Notes: generated from the letters alone by a model not told the origin. Positions 50,634 to 61,035 are shown, counted from the first letter of the stretch. The stretch: 64,000 bases of DNA from an uncultured Ferrovum sp. (GCA_903909215.1 CAIVUX010000051.1:1-64000), one strand, 5' to 3'. Program-made: numbers and translations.

Positions 50634-51791
50634 ATGGATATTCACGAGTATCAGGCCAAAGACTTATTGGCAGGTTTTGGTGTGCCCATTGCCCGTGGCA
50701 ATGTGGCTTATAGCGCCGATCAAGCGGTATATGTGGCCACCGAATTGGGTGGCTGGCATTGGGCGGTGAAAGCCCAGGTTCACAGTGGCGGGCGCGGTAA
50801 GGCCGGTGGCATTAAGTTATGCCGCACCTACGGTGAAGTGGCACAAGCGGCCAAGGACATGTTGGGGAAAACTTTGGTGACGCACCAGAGCGGTCCGGAA
50901 GGAAAAATTGTTCAGCGCCTCTACATTGAAGTGGCCGAACCCTTTGATCGCGAAATTTATTTGGGTTTTGTGTTGGATCGCAAAGCGCAACGCATTCGCG
51001 TGATTGCCTCCGCTCAAGGCGGTATGGATATTGAAGAGATCGCCAAGAGTAATCCCGAATCCATTATGCAAGTGCAGGTGGAACCCGCCGTGGGCTTGCA
51101 ACAATTCCAGGCGCGCGAGTTGGCCTTTGGTTTGGGGCTTAACATCAAACAAGTGAGTCGCGCTGTGGCCACTATTATGGGCTGCTATCGGGCTTTCCGC
51201 GATTTAGACGCCACCATGGTAGAAATTAATCCGCTGGTGGTCACCAAAGACAATCGTATGCTGGCCTTAGATGCCAAGATGTCCTTTGATGACAACGCGT
51301 TGTTCCGCCGTCCACGAATTTCTGAAATGCGCGACCCTGCTCAAGAAGACCCACGCGAAGCGCAAGCCAATCAACATGGCTTAAATTATGTGGGCTTGGC
51401 TGGTGATATTGGCTGCATTATTAATGGCGCCGGTTTGGCCATGGCCACCATGGACATGATTAAGCATGCCGGTGGTGAACCTGCCAACTTCTTGGATGTG
51501 GGTGGTGGCGCTTCACCTGAGCGCGTGGCTGAAGCGTTCCGCTTGGTGCTTTCCGATAAAAATGTAAAAGCAATTCTGGTGAATATTTTCGCGGGTATTA
51601 ACCGTTGCGATTGGGTGGCTGAGGGCGTGATACAAGCCGCTCGCGGCCTTAAGGTGCCCCTCATCGTGCGCTTGGCTGGCACCAATGTGGAAGCAGGCGA
51701 GAAAATCATCCAGGAGAGTGGGCTGCCCATTATCAGCGCCAACACCTTGGCTGATGCTGCCACCAAAGCCGTGGCTGCTGCCAAAGGCTAA
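50634..51791 (+). CDS. mtkA: Malate-CoA ligase (malate thiokinase) beta subunit
   Basis: A 385-residue ATP-grasp protein of the succinyl-CoA synthetase beta family, beginning [12 protein letters not shown] and containing the ATP-grasp [12 protein letters not shown] and VEINPLVV. With MtkB it makes malyl-CoA from malate, CoA and ATP. The placement before mtkB and malyl-CoA lyase, and after serine-cycle genes, favours malate over succinate as substrate. GGAGGAG precedes the ATG. Confidence 0.92.
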   Translation: MDIHEYQAKDLLAGFGVPIARGNVAYSADQAVYVATELGGWHWAVKAQVHSGGRGKAGGIKLCRTYGEVAQAAKDMLGKTLVTHQSGPEGKIVQRLYIEVAEPFDREIYLGFVLDRKAQRIRVIASAQGGMDIEEIAKSNPESIMQVQVEPAVGLQQFQARELAFGLGLNIKQVSRAVATIMGCYRAFRDLDATMVEINPLVVTKDNRMLALDAKMSFDDNALFRRPRISEMRDPAQEDPREAQANQHGLNYVGLAGDIGCIINGAGLAMATMDMIKHAGGEPANFLDVGGGASPERVAEAFRLVLSDKNVKAILVNIFAGINRCDWVAEGVIQAARGLKVPLIVRLAGTNVEAGEKIIQESGLPIISANTLADAATKAVAAAKG

Positions 51792-51822
51792 TTGCCCAAC
51801 CCAATTTCCAGGAGATTTTGAA

Positions 51823-52716
51823 ATGAGCATTTTGATTGATGAAAAAACACGGGTGATTGTGCAAGGGTTTACCGGCGACAAAGCCACCTTCCACGCCACG
51901 GAAATGATTGCCTACGGCACGCGCGTAGTGGGCGGAGTTACTCCCGGTAAAGGCGGCATGACGCATTTGGGCCTACCAGTATTTAATACGGTTAAAGAAG
52001 CCGTGGCCGCCACAGGGGCTGAGGCCAGCCTGGCTTTTGTGCCCCCACCTTTCGCTGCAGATTCTTTGATGGAAGCGGCGGATGCCGGGTTAAAGTTGGT
52101 GTGTACCATAACCGACGGCATTCCCGCCCAAGACATGATGCGCGTAAAGCGCTACCTCATGCGCTACCCCAAAGACAAGCGCACCATGATTGTGGGTCCT
52201 AACTGCGCGGGTATTATCAGCGCCGGCAAAGCCATGCTGGGCATTATGCCCGGCAATATCTACAAGCGTGGCCCGGTTGGAATTGTGTCGCGCTCGGGCA
52301 CCTTGGGCTACGAAGCCGCTGCACAAATGACCGAACTAGGCATTGGTATTACCACCAGCGTGGGCATTGGGGGTGATCCCATTAACGGCAGTTCGTTCCT
52401 GGACCATATGGCGCTGTTTGAACAAGATCCCGAAACTCACGTAGTGGTGATGATTGGCGAAATTGGTGGCCCGCAAGAAGCAGAGGCTTCGCGTTGGATT
52501 AAAGAAAACATGACCAAACCCGTGGTGGGTTATGTGGCCGGTCTCACAGCACCCAAAGGGCGTCGTATGGGCCACGCGGGGGCCATTATTTCAGCCGAGG
52601 GCGATACCGCTGCTGAGAAAGCCGAAATTATGAAATCTTACGGATTGTTTGTGGCGCCCAGCGCATCCGAATTGGGTGTAACCGTTGCGCGCGCCTTAGC
52701 GAGTATTAAGTCATGA
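51823..52716 (+). CDS. mtkB: Malate-CoA ligase (malate thiokinase) alpha subunit
   Basis: A 297-residue SucD-like subunit with the CoA-binding [19 protein letters not shown], and the phospho-histidine in [12 protein letters not shown] 51823 has AGGAG upstream and gives a family-sized protein; the longer frame to 51685 lies inside mtkA. Its TGA overlaps the mcl ATG. In Methylobacterium ppc stands between mtkB and mcl; here they are directly joined. Confidence 0.93.
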   Translation: MSILIDEKTRVIVQGFTGDKATFHATEMIAYGTRVVGGVTPGKGGMTHLGLPVFNTVKEAVAATGAEASLAFVPPPFAADSLMEAADAGLKLVCTITDGIPAQDMMRVKRYLMRYPKDKRTMIVGPNCAGIISAGKAMLGIMPGNIYKRGPVGIVSRSGTLGYEAAAQMTELGIGITTSVGIGGDPINGSSFLDHMALFEQDPETHVVVMIGEIGGPQEAEASRWIKENMTKPVVGYVAGLTAPKGRRMGHAGAIISAEGDTAAEKAEIMKSYGLFVAPSASELGVTVARALASIKS

Positions 52717-53693
52717 GCTTTACCATTATTGAACAAGCCACACCCCGCCTGCACCGCTCAGAATTGGCGGTGCCCGGCTCTAATCCCGGAATGTTTGAAA
52801 AGGCCGCCGCTTCTGCCGCAGACATTATTTTTCTGGATGTGGAAGATGCCGTAGCGCCGGACGATAAAGCACAGGCACGCAAAAATATTATTCAAGGCCT
52901 AAACGACATCAACTGGGGCACTAAGACCATGATGGTGCGCATCAATGGTTTGGATACCCACTACATGTACCGCGACGTGGTGGACATCGTGGAAGCCTGC
53001 CCCCGTTTGGATATGATCCTTATCCCTAAAGTGGGTGTGCCCGCCGACGTCTATGCCATCGACATGATGGTGACGCAAATCGAAAATGCTGCACAGCGCA
53101 CCAAACGCATCGGTTTTGAAGTATTGATTGAAACCGCGCTGGGCATGGCCAATGTGGAAGCCATCGCACAATCCAGCAAACGTTTGGAAGCCATGAGTTT
53201 TGGTGTGGCCGATTACGCCGCCTCCACACGAGCACGCACCACCGTGATTGGCGGAGTAAATAAAGATTCTGGCGTGTTAACCGACAAGGACGATTCAGGC
53301 AACCGTCTGTACTTCTGGACCGATCCGTGGCATGCCGCACAGACCCGCATGATGGTGGCTTGCCGTGCTTATGGTCTGCGCCCCATTGATGGCCCTTTTG
53401 GCGACTTCGGTGACCCCGATGGGTTTATTGCCGCCGCCAACCGTGCCGCAGTATTGGGCTATGAAGGCAAATGGGCTATCCATCCTTCGCAAATCGCTTT
53501 GGCCAATCAGGTATTCACGCCCTCAGAAGCCGAAGTTACCAAGGCGCGGCGCATTATGGAAGCCATGACACAAGCGGCTCGTGAGGGACGCGGTGCCGTA
53601 TCGTTGGATGGACGCTTAATCGACATCGCCAGCATTCGTATGGCGGAAGCGTTGCTGACTAAGGCCGCCAGCATTGCAGGTTCTGTGGTTTAA
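52713..53693 (+). CDS. mclA: Malyl-CoA lyase (HpcH/HpaI/CitE family)
   Basis: Splits malyl-CoA to acetyl-CoA and glyoxylate, closing the serine cycle. The 326-residue protein has [13 protein letters not shown], the metal-binding [12 protein letters not shown], a conserved Arg/Glu set (VRING, LIETALG) and the [10 protein letters not shown] segment. ATGA overlap with mtkB indicates translational coupling. It is the last gene of the operon and converges on sirB with a 3-base gap; no intrinsic terminator is visible. Confidence 0.95.
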   Translation: MSFTIIEQATPRLHRSELAVPGSNPGMFEKAAASAADIIFLDVEDAVAPDDKAQARKNIIQGLNDINWGTKTMMVRINGLDTHYMYRDVVDIVEACPRLDMILIPKVGVPADVYAIDMMVTQIENAAQRTKRIGFEVLIETALGMANVEAIAQSSKRLEAMSFGVADYAASTRARTTVIGGVNKDSGVLTDKDDSGNRLYFWTDPWHAAQTRMMVACRAYGLRPIDGPFGDFGDPDGFIAAANRAAVLGYEGKWAIHPSQIALANQVFTPSEAEVTKARRIMEAMTQAAREGRGAVSLDGRLIDIASIRMAEALLTKAASIAGSVV

Positions 53694-53696
53694 TTT

Positions 53697-54065
53697 TTAT
53701 TGTGTTTGTTGTGCAACCCACTGGGCAATCGCTGAAAGCAGCACTGGCGATTCGCCCAAAGCCTGGGTTATAGTGATTTGTATTGTCGGGTGGGCTGTTT
53801 TGATTTCCGTTACTAGTTTTGGTAAATCTTCTTTTAAGTGACCTCCTTGGGCCATGAACAGCGGCACCAAGGTGATCTGCGTGATGCCCTGCTGCTTCAG
53901 TTCGTTTACCGCATCTTTCAGTCGCGGTTCCATTAATTCTAAATACGCCAGCCGTACAGTTGTATTGGGCGAGAGCTTTTCTACGTTGGCGTGAATAGCG
54001 TGAAAGGGTTCGGCCCACTGCGGGTCGCGAGCACCGTGCGCAAATAAAATAATGCCGCGCTTCAT
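53697..54065 (-). CDS. sirB: Sirohydrochlorin ferrochelatase/cobaltochelatase (CbiX/SirB)
   Basis: A 122-residue single-domain class II chelatase with the metal-site His in FAHGARDP near residue 10 and a second in GGHLKEDLP near 77. Such proteins insert iron into sirohydrochlorin to make siroheme, or cobalt for B12 synthesis. Siroheme is the cofactor of the CysI encoded 3 kb away, so the iron role is plausible. The ATG overlaps the dut stop by 4 bases, placing it in a coaBC-dut-sirB transcript. Confidence 0.85.
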   Translation of the reverse strand: MKRGIILFAHGARDPQWAEPFHAIHANVEKLSPNTTVRLAYLELMEPRLKDAVNELKQQGITQITLVPLFMAQGGHLKEDLPKLVTEIKTAHPTIQITITQALGESPVLLSAIAQWVAQQTQ

Positions 54066-54511
54066 AGGCGACCGGTACTGCCAAACCCGCCGGTCCCACG
54101 TGCGCTGGCTTCAAACTGATCCACTACCGTTAATTCCACTTGCACCACCGGCACCACCACCAATTGCGCAATGCGCTCCATAGGTTTTAACTCAAACACT
54201 TCATGTCCGCGGTTCCATAAAGACACAAAAATTTGCCCTTGGTAATCAGAATCAATAAGTCCCACCAAATTTCCCAACACAATGCCATGCTTATGACCCA
54301 ACCCGGAGCGTGGCAACACCATGGCGGCGAAGGCCGGATGACCAATGTGAATAGCCATTCCCGAAGGGATTAATTCCGTTTGGCCCGGATGCAACAACAC
54401 TGTTTCATCAATGCAGGCGCGCAGGTCTAAGCCGGCCGCTCCTGCAGTGCCGTAGGCGGGCATATTGTCTTTGATACGCGCATCTAGAATGCGAACTTCT
54501 AAGGGGGTCAT
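54062..54511 (-). CDS. dut: dUTP diphosphatase
   Basis: A 149-residue trimeric dUTPase with all usual motifs: [33 protein letters not shown] and the C-terminal [11 protein letters not shown]. It hydrolyses dUTP to dUMP to keep uracil out of DNA. It overlaps coaBC and sirB by 4 bases each; coaBC-dut is a common pairing in proteobacteria. Confidence 0.97.
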   Translation of the reverse strand: MTPLEVRILDARIKDNMPAYGTAGAAGLDLRACIDETVLLHPGQTELIPSGMAIHIGHPAFAAMVLPRSGLGHKHGIVLGNLVGLIDSDYQGQIFVSLWNRGHEVFELKPMERIAQLVVVPVVQVELTVVDQFEASARGTGGFGSTGRL

Positions 54512-55707
54512 AGGCGTTCCTTCAAGTGAGCCAATGTAATGGCGTGGTCTAGCAACTGGCGCGCCAACACCAGCTTCGGCGCCGCCGGGAGGGGATGCGC
54601 GCCCTCATCATCAAACAAAGTCAGTTCGTTATCATTGCGGCCCAAAGCGCGCTGCGCCAAGTTGCCCGCAATTAAGGGGATATTCTTTTTGCGCCGCTTG
54701 GTTTCTGCGTAAGCCTCTAAGTTCTCGCTCTCAGCGGCGAAGCCCACACAGAAGGGCGGTTTGGGCAGCGCCGCCACATACCCCAAGATATCCTCTGTGG
54801 GCACCAGGGTAATCGTTAAATTTTGTTCGGATTTTTTTAATTTTTGTGCGGCGGGGGCAGCGGGGGTGTAATCCGCCACGGCCGCCACCGAGAAAAACAA
54901 ATCAGTGCCACTCAACTCGGCTTTTACCGCTTCAAACATTTGTGCGGCACTGGTCACAGAGCGCAACTCACAGCCCGGTGGTGGCGTTAGGGCGGTGGGG
55001 CCACTTACCAGCACCACATGCGCGCCCAATTCCAGCGCTGCTTCTGCCACGGCATAGCCCATTTTTCCGGAACTGGCGTTGGTGATACCGCGCACCGGAT
55101 CAAGGGCTTCTACGGTGGGCCCTGCTGTTACCAGCACCTTGCGCCCTTTTAAGCATTGCGCGGGGTAGAGCGCCAGAACGGCCTCTAATATCTGTTGCGG
55201 CTCCACCATACGCCCCTGCCCCACTTCACCACAGGCCTGATCACCGCTATCCGGACCAATTAGGGTAATGCCGTCGGCTTTTAGAATGTCGATATTGCGT
55301 TGTGTGGCCGGGTTGTCCCACATTTCACGGTTCATGGCAGGAGCCAGTAGCAACGGGCAATTGCGCGCACTCACGGTGGTGGAGAGCAAGTCATCTGCAA
55401 TACCGCCGGCCACCTTGGCTAAAAAATTGGCACTGGCGGGAGCAATCACGATGGCATCCGCTTGGCGGGACAACTCAATATGGGCCATGCGATTAGGCAC
55501 CCGAGGGTCCCACAAGTCGGTGAGTACCGGGCGCCCGGAGAGGGCCTGAAAGGTGGCAGGGGTAACAAATCCGCAAGCGGCTTCCGTCATGGCCACCTGC
55601 ACCTGCAGGCCCGCCTTAACCAACAGACGCACCAATTCGGCTGCCTTGTAGGCCGCTACGCCGCCGGTAACACCTACCAAAATGTGACGATGGAAGCTTT
55701 TTAACAT
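54508..55707 (-). CDS. coaBC: Bifunctional phosphopantothenoylcysteine decarboxylase/synthetase
   Basis: A 399-residue coenzyme A biosynthesis enzyme. The N-terminal CoaC half has [15 protein letters not shown], the catalytic region [18 protein letters not shown] and PAMNREMW. The C-terminal CoaB half has [24 protein letters not shown] and the CTP-site KLKKSE. The start at 55707 faces rpmB, with a solo REP-like copy at 55715-55731 in the gap. Confidence 0.96.
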   Translation of the reverse strand: MLKSFHRHILVGVTGGVAAYKAAELVRLLVKAGLQVQVAMTEAACGFVTPATFQALSGRPVLTDLWDPRVPNRMAHIELSRQADAIVIAPASANFLAKVAGGIADDLLSTTVSARNCPLLLAPAMNREMWDNPATQRNIDILKADGITLIGPDSGDQACGEVGQGRMVEPQQILEAVLALYPAQCLKGRKVLVTAGPTVEALDPVRGITNASSGKMGYAVAEAALELGAHVVLVSGPTALTPPPGCELRSVTSAAQMFEAVKAELSGTDLFFSVAAVADYTPAAPAAQKLKKSEQNLTITLVPTEDILGYVAALPKPPFCVGFAAESENLEAYAETKRRKKNIPLIAGNLAQRALGRNDNELTLFDDEGAHPLPAAPKLVLARQLLDHAITLAHLKERL

Positions 55708-55714
55708 GCGCTAT

Positions 55715-55731
55715 TATAGGGGTCAGACCCC
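55715..55731. repeat. REP-like palindrome GGGGTCAGACCCC, solo intergenic copy
   Basis: TATAGGGGTCAGACCC, then C, lies between the divergent coaBC and rpmB genes. It shares its first 16 bases with copies at 3206 and 29501. Confidence 0.75.
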
Positions 55732-55736
55732 ATATC

Positions 55737-55766
55737 TTGCCAAGACTTCAGTTTTCGTGCCATAAT
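55737..55766 (+). promoter_or_regulatory. Putative sigma-70 promoter for rpmB-rpmG
   Basis: TTGCCA at 55737 and CATAAT at 55761 are separated by 18 bases and lie 35-65 bases upstream of the rpmB ATG. Both boxes differ from consensus at one or two positions. Confidence 0.4.
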
Positions 55767-55801
55767 TGACGTTTATCTTAATCCATTACTGGAGAAGCAC
55801 C

Positions 55802-56041
55802 ATGGCACGCGTCTGCGCGGTGACTGGGAAAAAGCCGATGGTTGGCAATAACGTTTCCCACGCCAACAATAAAACAAAGCGGCGCTTTTTGCCCAATTTG
55901 CAATACCGTCGCTTTTGGCTGGAAAGCCAAAACCGTTGGATTCGTTTGCGCGTTTCTAACGCCGGTCTGCGATTGATCGACAAAAAGGGTATTGAAGTGG
56001 TCCTGGCCGATTTGGCCGATAAAGCCGCTCTTCAAGCTTAA
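55802..56041 (+). CDS. rpmB: Ribosomal protein bL28
   Basis: A 79-residue basic ribosomal protein starting [12 protein letters not shown] with [15 protein letters not shown], the standard bL28 signature. GGAG precedes the ATG at 55802; the in-frame extension to 55766 lies in the promoter region. It is followed after 12 bases by rpmG, the usual partner. Confidence 0.97.
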   Translation: MARVCAVTGKKPMVGNNVSHANNKTKRRFLPNLQYRRFWLESQNRWIRLRVSNAGLRLIDKKGIEVVLADLADKAALQA

Positions 56042-56053
56042 AGGGCAAACATC

Positions 56054-56209
56054 ATGCGCGAAAAAATTAAACTGGAATCGACTGCCGGCACGGGTCACTT
56101 CTACACCACCACCAAGAACAAAAAGACCATGCCCGAAAAAATGGAAATCAAGAAGTTTGATCCCATCGCCCGTAAGCATGTGCCTTACAAGGAAGGCAAA
56201 ATCAAGTAG
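56054..56209 (+). CDS. rpmG: Ribosomal protein bL33
   Basis: A 51-residue ribosomal protein beginning [20 protein letters not shown] and ending [11 protein letters not shown], matching bL33 along its whole length. It lacks the CxxC zinc-binding pairs, so it is the C-minus type. It is in an operon with rpmB and is followed by a strong terminator. Confidence 0.97.
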   Translation: MREKIKLESTAGTGHFYTTTKNKKTMPEKMEIKKFDPIARKHVPYKEGKIK

Positions 56210-56229
56210 CGTTGACGGCTTTCCCCAAT

Positions 56230-56258
56230 AAAAAACCCCAGTCATGCTGGGGTTTTTT
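56230..56258. terminator. Intrinsic terminator after rpmG
   Basis: The stem CCCCAG-TCATG-CTGGGG (56236-56252) is followed by six T on the plus strand and preceded by an A-tract, so it can also serve the opposite strand. Confidence 0.92.
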
Positions 56259-56272
56259 ATTGAATGCTCGAG

Positions 56273-56286
56273 AGGGTCTGACCCCT
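56273..56286. repeat. REP-like palindrome AGGGTCTGACCCCT, solo intergenic copy
   Basis: A near-exact copy (one G fewer in the left run) between the rpmG terminator and the DUF934 gene stop. On the minus strand it reads AGGGGTCAGACCCT. Confidence 0.7.
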
Positions 56287-56295
56287 AAAAAAAGA

Positions 56296-56787
56296 TTACG
56301 CCAAGCGGCGGCGATACAAGGGGGCGGGCTTATCCACGCCAGACTGATAGGATTCGCTAAAGGTGTTCAGGCCCAATAAAGCATTCTCAGGTGTGTCAGA
56401 GGCACGCACCACAAAGGCATTAAAGCCGCAGCGTGCCAAATAAAACATCACATCACGGAACACATCGCCCACCGCACGCACTTGTCCGCGGTAGTGATAC
56501 TTTTCACGCAACAGGCGCGCTGTAGAATAACCGCGGCCATCGGTGAAGGACGGAAAATCAATAGCCACCACGGACAGATGTTCTAAATCCTCGGCCAGAA
56601 CTTCAGCGTCGTCCCCGGCTGCAAGCCACACACCCAATTTTCCAGAACGTGCCAACCACTGCGCTTTATGTGCCACAAACACTGTCAGCGGCACAATCAC
56701 ATCCGGTAGGTTTGCCGCTTGCTCCAGGCTCTCCACCGTTACAAAGCTGTCGTCCACCAAGGTGCTCCCTAAGATCAACTTAACCAT
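56296..56787 (-). CDS. DUF934 family protein, probable sulfite reduction partner
   Basis: A 163-residue protein matching DUF934, with VVAIDFPSFTDGRGYSTARLLRE and the ending GDVFRDVMFYLARCGFNAF that are conserved in the family. DUF934 genes almost always follow cysI in betaproteobacteria and are thought to supply electrons or assist sulfite reduction, but the biochemistry is not settled. Its start overlaps the cysI stop by 8 bases. Confidence 0.9.
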   Translation of the reverse strand: MVKLILGSTLVDDSFVTVESLEQAANLPDVIVPLTVFVAHKAQWLARSGKLGVWLAAGDDAEVLAEDLEHLSVVAIDFPSFTDGRGYSTARLLREKYHYRGQVRAVGDVFRDVMFYLARCGFNAFVVRASDTPENALLGLNTFSESYQSGVDKPAPLYRRRLA

Positions 56788-58456
56788 TGGCGACCTCTAG
56801 ATGAGGCTCATCATAGATGCGCGCCCGGAAGGGTTCCAACCCCACCCGCTCCACCACATCCACAAAGCGCTCATGGCCGCCATTGCGCTGTTCCAAATAC
56901 ACGTCGATTAATTGCTCCATCACATCCGGAACTTCCTCCTGGCTTACAGAGGGGCCGATAACACGGCCAATACGCGCAGGGGCTTGACTGCCGCCGATGG
57001 TGATTTGATAAAACTCTTGCCCGTGCTTATCCACCCCCAAAATACCGATATGGCCCACATGGTGATGCCCACAAGCATTCATACAACCGGAGATGTTAAG
57101 GTCGAGCTCGCCAATTTCGTACAGCTCATCTAAGTCATTAAAGCGTTCCTGAATGGCCTGCGCCACAGGAATGGAGCGCGCATTGGCCAAGGAACAATAG
57201 TCGCCACCCGGGCAGGCAATAATATTGGTGAGCAACCCGATATTGGGCGTGGCAAAACCGAGCTCTTTTAATGCCAAGTAAAGTGCTGGCAAATCATCTT
57301 GCGCGATGTCCGGTAAAATTAAATTCTGTTCGTGACTGACGCGAATTTCACCAAAGCCATATTGATCAGCCAAGTCGGCCACGGCATCCATCTGAACCGC
57401 GCTGGCGTCCCCAGGGGGCGTGCCGGTGGGCTTTAGTGATAGCACCACTGAGGCATATCCCGCCACCTTATGAGCGTGTACATTGCGCTCATGCCAGCGT
57501 TTAAAGGGAATGTCGCGTTCAAGCGCTTCTTTTAATACGGCGCTCTGAGCGGGCAGCGCTGCGTACTGCGGGCGGATCATGCGCGCTTCAATGCGTGCCA
57601 ATTCTTCCGGCACCACGGTGGCAGGACCGTCTTTTAGCCGCGCCCATTCTTCTTCCACTTCCTGCTGAAAGCGTTCAGGGGTTAAGGATTTCACTAGTAT
57701 TTTAATGCGCGCTTTATGTTTGTTATCGCGCCGACCATGGCGGTTATAAATGCGCAAAATAGCATCCAAATAAGTCAGCACATGCTGAACCGGTAGAAAC
57801 TCTCGAATCACGGTGCCAATAATAGGCGTGCGCCCCAACCCGCCGCCCACAATGACACGAAAGCCCAAATGGCCCGCGTCGTCTGTGCACACATGCAGCC
57901 CAATATCGTGCACCCAAGTGGCTGCGCGATCGGCCACGGCACCATTCACTGCAATTTTAAATTTGCGCGGCAGATAGGCGAATTCAGGATGAAAGGTGGA
58001 CCATTGGCGAATCAGCTCGCAGTACACACGCGGATCAATCAGTTCGTCCGCGGCCACGCCGGCAAAGTGGTCGGTGGTGGTGTTGCGCACACAATTGCCA
58101 CTGGTTTGAATGGCGTGCATCTGTACTGTGGCCAGGTCGGCCAAGATATCGGGCACGCGTTCTAGGGGTGGCCAGTTGTATTGAATGTTTTGGCGGGTGG
58201 TGAAATGACCCAATCCGCGGTCGTAGGTGCGGGCAATATGGGCCAACATGTGCAATTGGCGCGACGACAGCACGCCATAGGGAATGGCCACGCGCAACAT
58301 GGGCGCATGGCGTTGAATGTAGAGGCCGTTTTGCAGGCGCAATGGACGGAAATCATCTTCCGACAACTCGCCTGTCAAAAAACGTTGGGTTTGGCTGCGA
58401 AATTGCGCCACCCGTTCGTCCACGATGCGTTGATCTATTTCGTCATATTGATACAT
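56780..58456 (-). CDS. cysI: Sulfite reductase hemoprotein (nitrite/sulfite reductase family)
   Basis: A 558-residue siroheme/[4Fe-4S] enzyme that reduces sulfite to sulfide. The cluster ligands are in CPGGDYCSLANARS (C-x5-C) and SGCMNACGHHHVGH (C-x3-C). The N-terminal RHAPMLRVAIPYG and NIQYNWP segments are typical of the assimilatory betaproteobacterial type. No flavoprotein CysJ gene is adjacent, so an alternative electron donor is expected. The upstream 150 bases are AT-rich. It completes the pathway begun by cysDN and cysH at the other end of the window. Confidence 0.93.
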   Translation of the reverse strand: MYQYDEIDQRIVDERVAQFRSQTQRFLTGELSEDDFRPLRLQNGLYIQRHAPMLRVAIPYGVLSSRQLHMLAHIARTYDRGLGHFTTRQNIQYNWPPLERVPDILADLATVQMHAIQTSGNCVRNTTTDHFAGVAADELIDPRVYCELIRQWSTFHPEFAYLPRKFKIAVNGAVADRAATWVHDIGLHVCTDDAGHLGFRVIVGGGLGRTPIIGTVIREFLPVQHVLTYLDAILRIYNRHGRRDNKHKARIKILVKSLTPERFQQEVEEEWARLKDGPATVVPEELARIEARMIRPQYAALPAQSAVLKEALERDIPFKRWHERNVHAHKVAGYASVVLSLKPTGTPPGDASAVQMDAVADLADQYGFGEIRVSHEQNLILPDIAQDDLPALYLALKELGFATPNIGLLTNIIACPGGDYCSLANARSIPVAQAIQERFNDLDELYEIGELDLNISGCMNACGHHHVGHIGILGVDKHGQEFYQITIGGSQAPARIGRVIGPSVSQEEVPDVMEQLIDVYLEQRNGGHERFVDVVERVGLEPFRARIYDEPHLEVANG

Positions 58457-58560
58457 GAGCCGACCAAAAATGATTAGGAACAGGAGATTGTACGGGAAGG
58501 CACTATATATCTACAAAGACTAAAAGGTTAATATTATATAACTATATAGCATAAATAAGC

Positions 58561-58576
58561 CCCACGCCGAAGTGGG
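58561..58576 (-). terminator. Probable terminator of the desaturase gene
   Basis: On the minus strand CCCAC-TTCGGC-GTGGG is followed by GCTTATTTAT, 33 bases past the desaturase stop. The stem is only 5 bp with a stable UUCG-type loop and the T-tract is broken. Confidence 0.45.
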
Positions 58577-58608
58577 TCCAGAAAGATCAGATATAAGCCT
58601 AAGGGGCG

Positions 58609-59640
58609 CTAAGCGTAGGCGCGCAGGGTCATAGAGAAGCGTTCCAACTCTAAAATACCACTGGCTTCTGCCCGTCGACACCAGTCTTTAAGCTGGCCGA
58701 GCAACTGTTCGCGGGTGGCGTTGCTGGCGGTCCATAGATCCATTAAATCGCGACGCATGGCATCCACAGTGTTCATGACTGCACTGCCCGCCGTGCTGGC
58801 CTCAAAGCGTGCCAACACATCGTAACGGTTAAGGATAATGGCCTGTAGTGTGGCGTCATCGCATTCAGGCTTATTGCGATCAAAACGCACCTTGGGGGCC
58901 ACGTTCTTAACCCGGGCCTGACCCACCATTTCCAATAACCGAATGTACATCCAGCCTATGTCAAATTCGTACCAGCGATTAGACAGCTTGGCAGATGTAG
59001 CAAAGGTATGGTGATTGTTATGCAACTCTTCACCGCCTATCAAAATCCCCCAAGGCACAATGTTGGTGCTGGCATCTTTGCAGGCAAAATTGCGATAGCC
59101 CCAGAAATGGCCAATACCATTAACAACTCCCGCGGCCCAGAAGGGGATCCAGATCATCTGCAGGCCCCAAATAACGAGACCCGGTACGATGCCAAACAGC
59201 GCCATATCGATAAGCGCCATCAGTGTGACGCCTAAGCGGCCATGGCCGGTGTACACGTGACGCTCCATCCAGTCATCGGGCGTGCCATGACCGTAGCGCT
59301 CTAGTGTCTCAGTGCGACAGGCTTCTTTTACATACAAGAACACTCCGCCCCACAGTACGCGGTTAATGCCATAAATCTGTGGGCTGTGCGGGTCTTCAAC
59401 GGTTTCGCATTTGGCGTGATGCTTACGGTGCACGGCCGCCCATTCCTTGGTGATCATGCCTGTACTCATCCATAACCATAGTCTGAAAAAATGACTGGTA
59501 GCTGGCGCCAAATCAAGGGCGCGATGTGCCTGATGGCGGTGTAGAAAAATGGTGACCGCAACAATAGTGACATGGGTCATGACCAGCAGCGCGATAACAT
59601 CGCCCCACCAGGACAGGTTTAAGAGACCAGAAAAAAACAT
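58609..59640 (-). CDS. Acyl-CoA/fatty acid desaturase
   Basis: A 343-residue membrane di-iron desaturase. The three His boxes are HRHQAHRALD, HRKHHAKCE and ELHNNHHTF, the delta-9 acyl-CoA desaturase pattern, with hydrophobic spans between them. It introduces a double bond into membrane fatty acids aerobically. AGGAT stands about 10 bases before ATG 59640. It is flanked by cysI and an MscS channel gene on the same strand but with gaps, so it is probably its own transcript. Confidence 0.93.
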   Translation of the reverse strand: MFFSGLLNLSWWGDVIALLVMTHVTIVAVTIFLHRHQAHRALDLAPATSHFFRLWLWMSTGMITKEWAAVHRKHHAKCETVEDPHSPQIYGINRVLWGGVFLYVKEACRTETLERYGHGTPDDWMERHVYTGHGRLGVTLMALIDMALFGIVPGLVIWGLQMIWIPFWAAGVVNGIGHFWGYRNFACKDASTNIVPWGILIGGEELHNNHHTFATSAKLSNRWYEFDIGWMYIRLLEMVGQARVKNVAPKVRFDRNKPECDDATLQAIILNRYDVLARFEASTAGSAVMNTVDAMRRDLMDLWTASNATREQLLGQLKDWCRRAEASGILELERFSMTLRAYA

Positions 59641-59723
59641 GGCTATATAATCCTAAGATAAAGCATAACTGAACATTATACTAATTACTTAATCGTTCGT
59701 CAATACAAAGGGGCCACAGTTCG

Positions 59724-60986
59724 CTAAGGCAAAACGGCCTGCGCCCCATCGGTCAGAGGAACCTTAATCTGCGCAGAACGCAAGCCAACTTGCAGTTCCT
59801 GCAGTATTGCAGAACGCAAGACCCCATCGCTAATACCAGGATCTGCGATCCAAAACTGTAAGGTCAACTCTACCCCATGCCCGTTGAGGCGTGTTACGTT
59901 GGCCAACGGCGCGGGATAGGTCAGCACGCGCGTCTGGGCGCGCATAGCAGCCTCGCCTATGGCTTGCACCATGCTAAGGTCGCTGCCATGAGCCACTTCA
60001 AATACAATGCTGCGCAACACCCCCAGGCCGCTTCTGGTGTGGTTAATCACCGAGTGAATCATGAACGTTTCATTGGGCACAATGAATGTGGTGCCATCAA
60101 TAGCACTTAAGGTGGTGCAGCGCGCCTCCAATTGAATAACGGTTCCTTGGCGTCCTTCAATCGTAATAACGTCGCCCAAGCGTACCGAGCGATCCAACAA
60201 AATAATAAACCCACTCACATAATTGCTGGCAATTTTTTGTAGTCCCAAACCCAACCCAACACCCAAGGCCCCACCCAGAACCGATAAAAATGTGGAGTCA
60301 ATGCCTACAGCAGGTATGGCAATCACCAACGCTAAAAATATGAGTAGGCCACGCAACAGTTTGGAGACAATCACGCGCACAGTGGGGTCTAAGGTTTGCG
60401 AGCGCGTTAAGCGCCGCTCAAGGGCGCCGCTTAACCACAGTGCCAACACCAATACAACCCCCACGATAATGGTGGCTTGCAGAACTTGTAGCAACGATAC
60501 ATAACTATTGCCTATGGGCAGTCCAATTTCTTGCAACACTTCCATGATGGGCGACAACAGGCCAATAACGTGCAGCGCAAATAGAAGCCACACACCGCGC
60601 ACAAAGGAGGTTTGCCAAACCACAGTACGGGCAGAGCTGGCCACCACGTGATTTAGTACATACACGCCCACGCGCGCCGCCACCAAAGCCAAGGTGAGCG
60701 CCGTGGCCATGTGCAGCAACGGGGCCGGACGGCCCATGCCGAAGAAGCGCCCCAATAAAGCGATGCTGGTGACGGCCACTAAGGCGAAGATAATGCCGCG
60801 CAGACGCCGCACACGGGTGCGGTCTTCGGCCTCACGGCTTAACTGTCGGCCCAAGGTGGCTGAAGCCCCGGCGCCTAAAGCCAAAGCGGCCAACAACACA
60901 GGAACTTGCCACAGGTGTTGCACTTGCGACAAAGACTGCAAAAAGTCAGTGAAGCCGGAAAAAAAACCCGGAAATTGTTCCATCAT
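59724..60986 (-). CDS. MscS-family mechanosensitive ion channel
   Basis: A 420-residue inner-membrane protein with about five or six N-terminal helices and the pore-lining MscS segment (GGALGVGLGLGLQKIASNYVSGFIIL), followed by the beta domain IRLGDVITIEGRQGTV-like region (VRLGDVITIEGRQG). It opens under membrane tension to release solutes. GGAGAG lies before ATG 60986. It is longer than E. coli MscS because of extra N-terminal helices. Confidence 0.93.
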   Translation of the reverse strand: MMEQFPGFFSGFTDFLQSLSQVQHLWQVPVLLAALALGAGASATLGRQLSREAEDRTRVRRLRGIIFALVAVTSIALLGRFFGMGRPAPLLHMATALTLALVAARVGVYVLNHVVASSARTVVWQTSFVRGVWLLFALHVIGLLSPIMEVLQEIGLPIGNSYVSLLQVLQATIIVGVVLVLALWLSGALERRLTRSQTLDPTVRVIVSKLLRGLLIFLALVIAIPAVGIDSTFLSVLGGALGVGLGLGLQKIASNYVSGFIILLDRSVRLGDVITIEGRQGTVIQLEARCTTLSAIDGTTFIVPNETFMIHSVINHTRSGLGVLRSIVFEVAHGSDLSMVQAIGEAAMRAQTRVLTYPAPLANVTRLNGHGVELTLQFWIADPGISDGVLRSAILQELQVGLRSAQIKVPLTDGAQAVLP

Positions 60987-61035
60987 TAACGCTCTCCGTT
61001 ATGAGACCCTAGCAGCACTAAAAGACCGTCTAATT

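Noticed and set aside
50634-52716. Succinyl-CoA synthetase sucCD
   Set aside because: The fold is shared, but the genes are joined to malyl-CoA lyase and serine-cycle genes; malate thiokinase is the better reading, although substrate cannot be proved from sequence.
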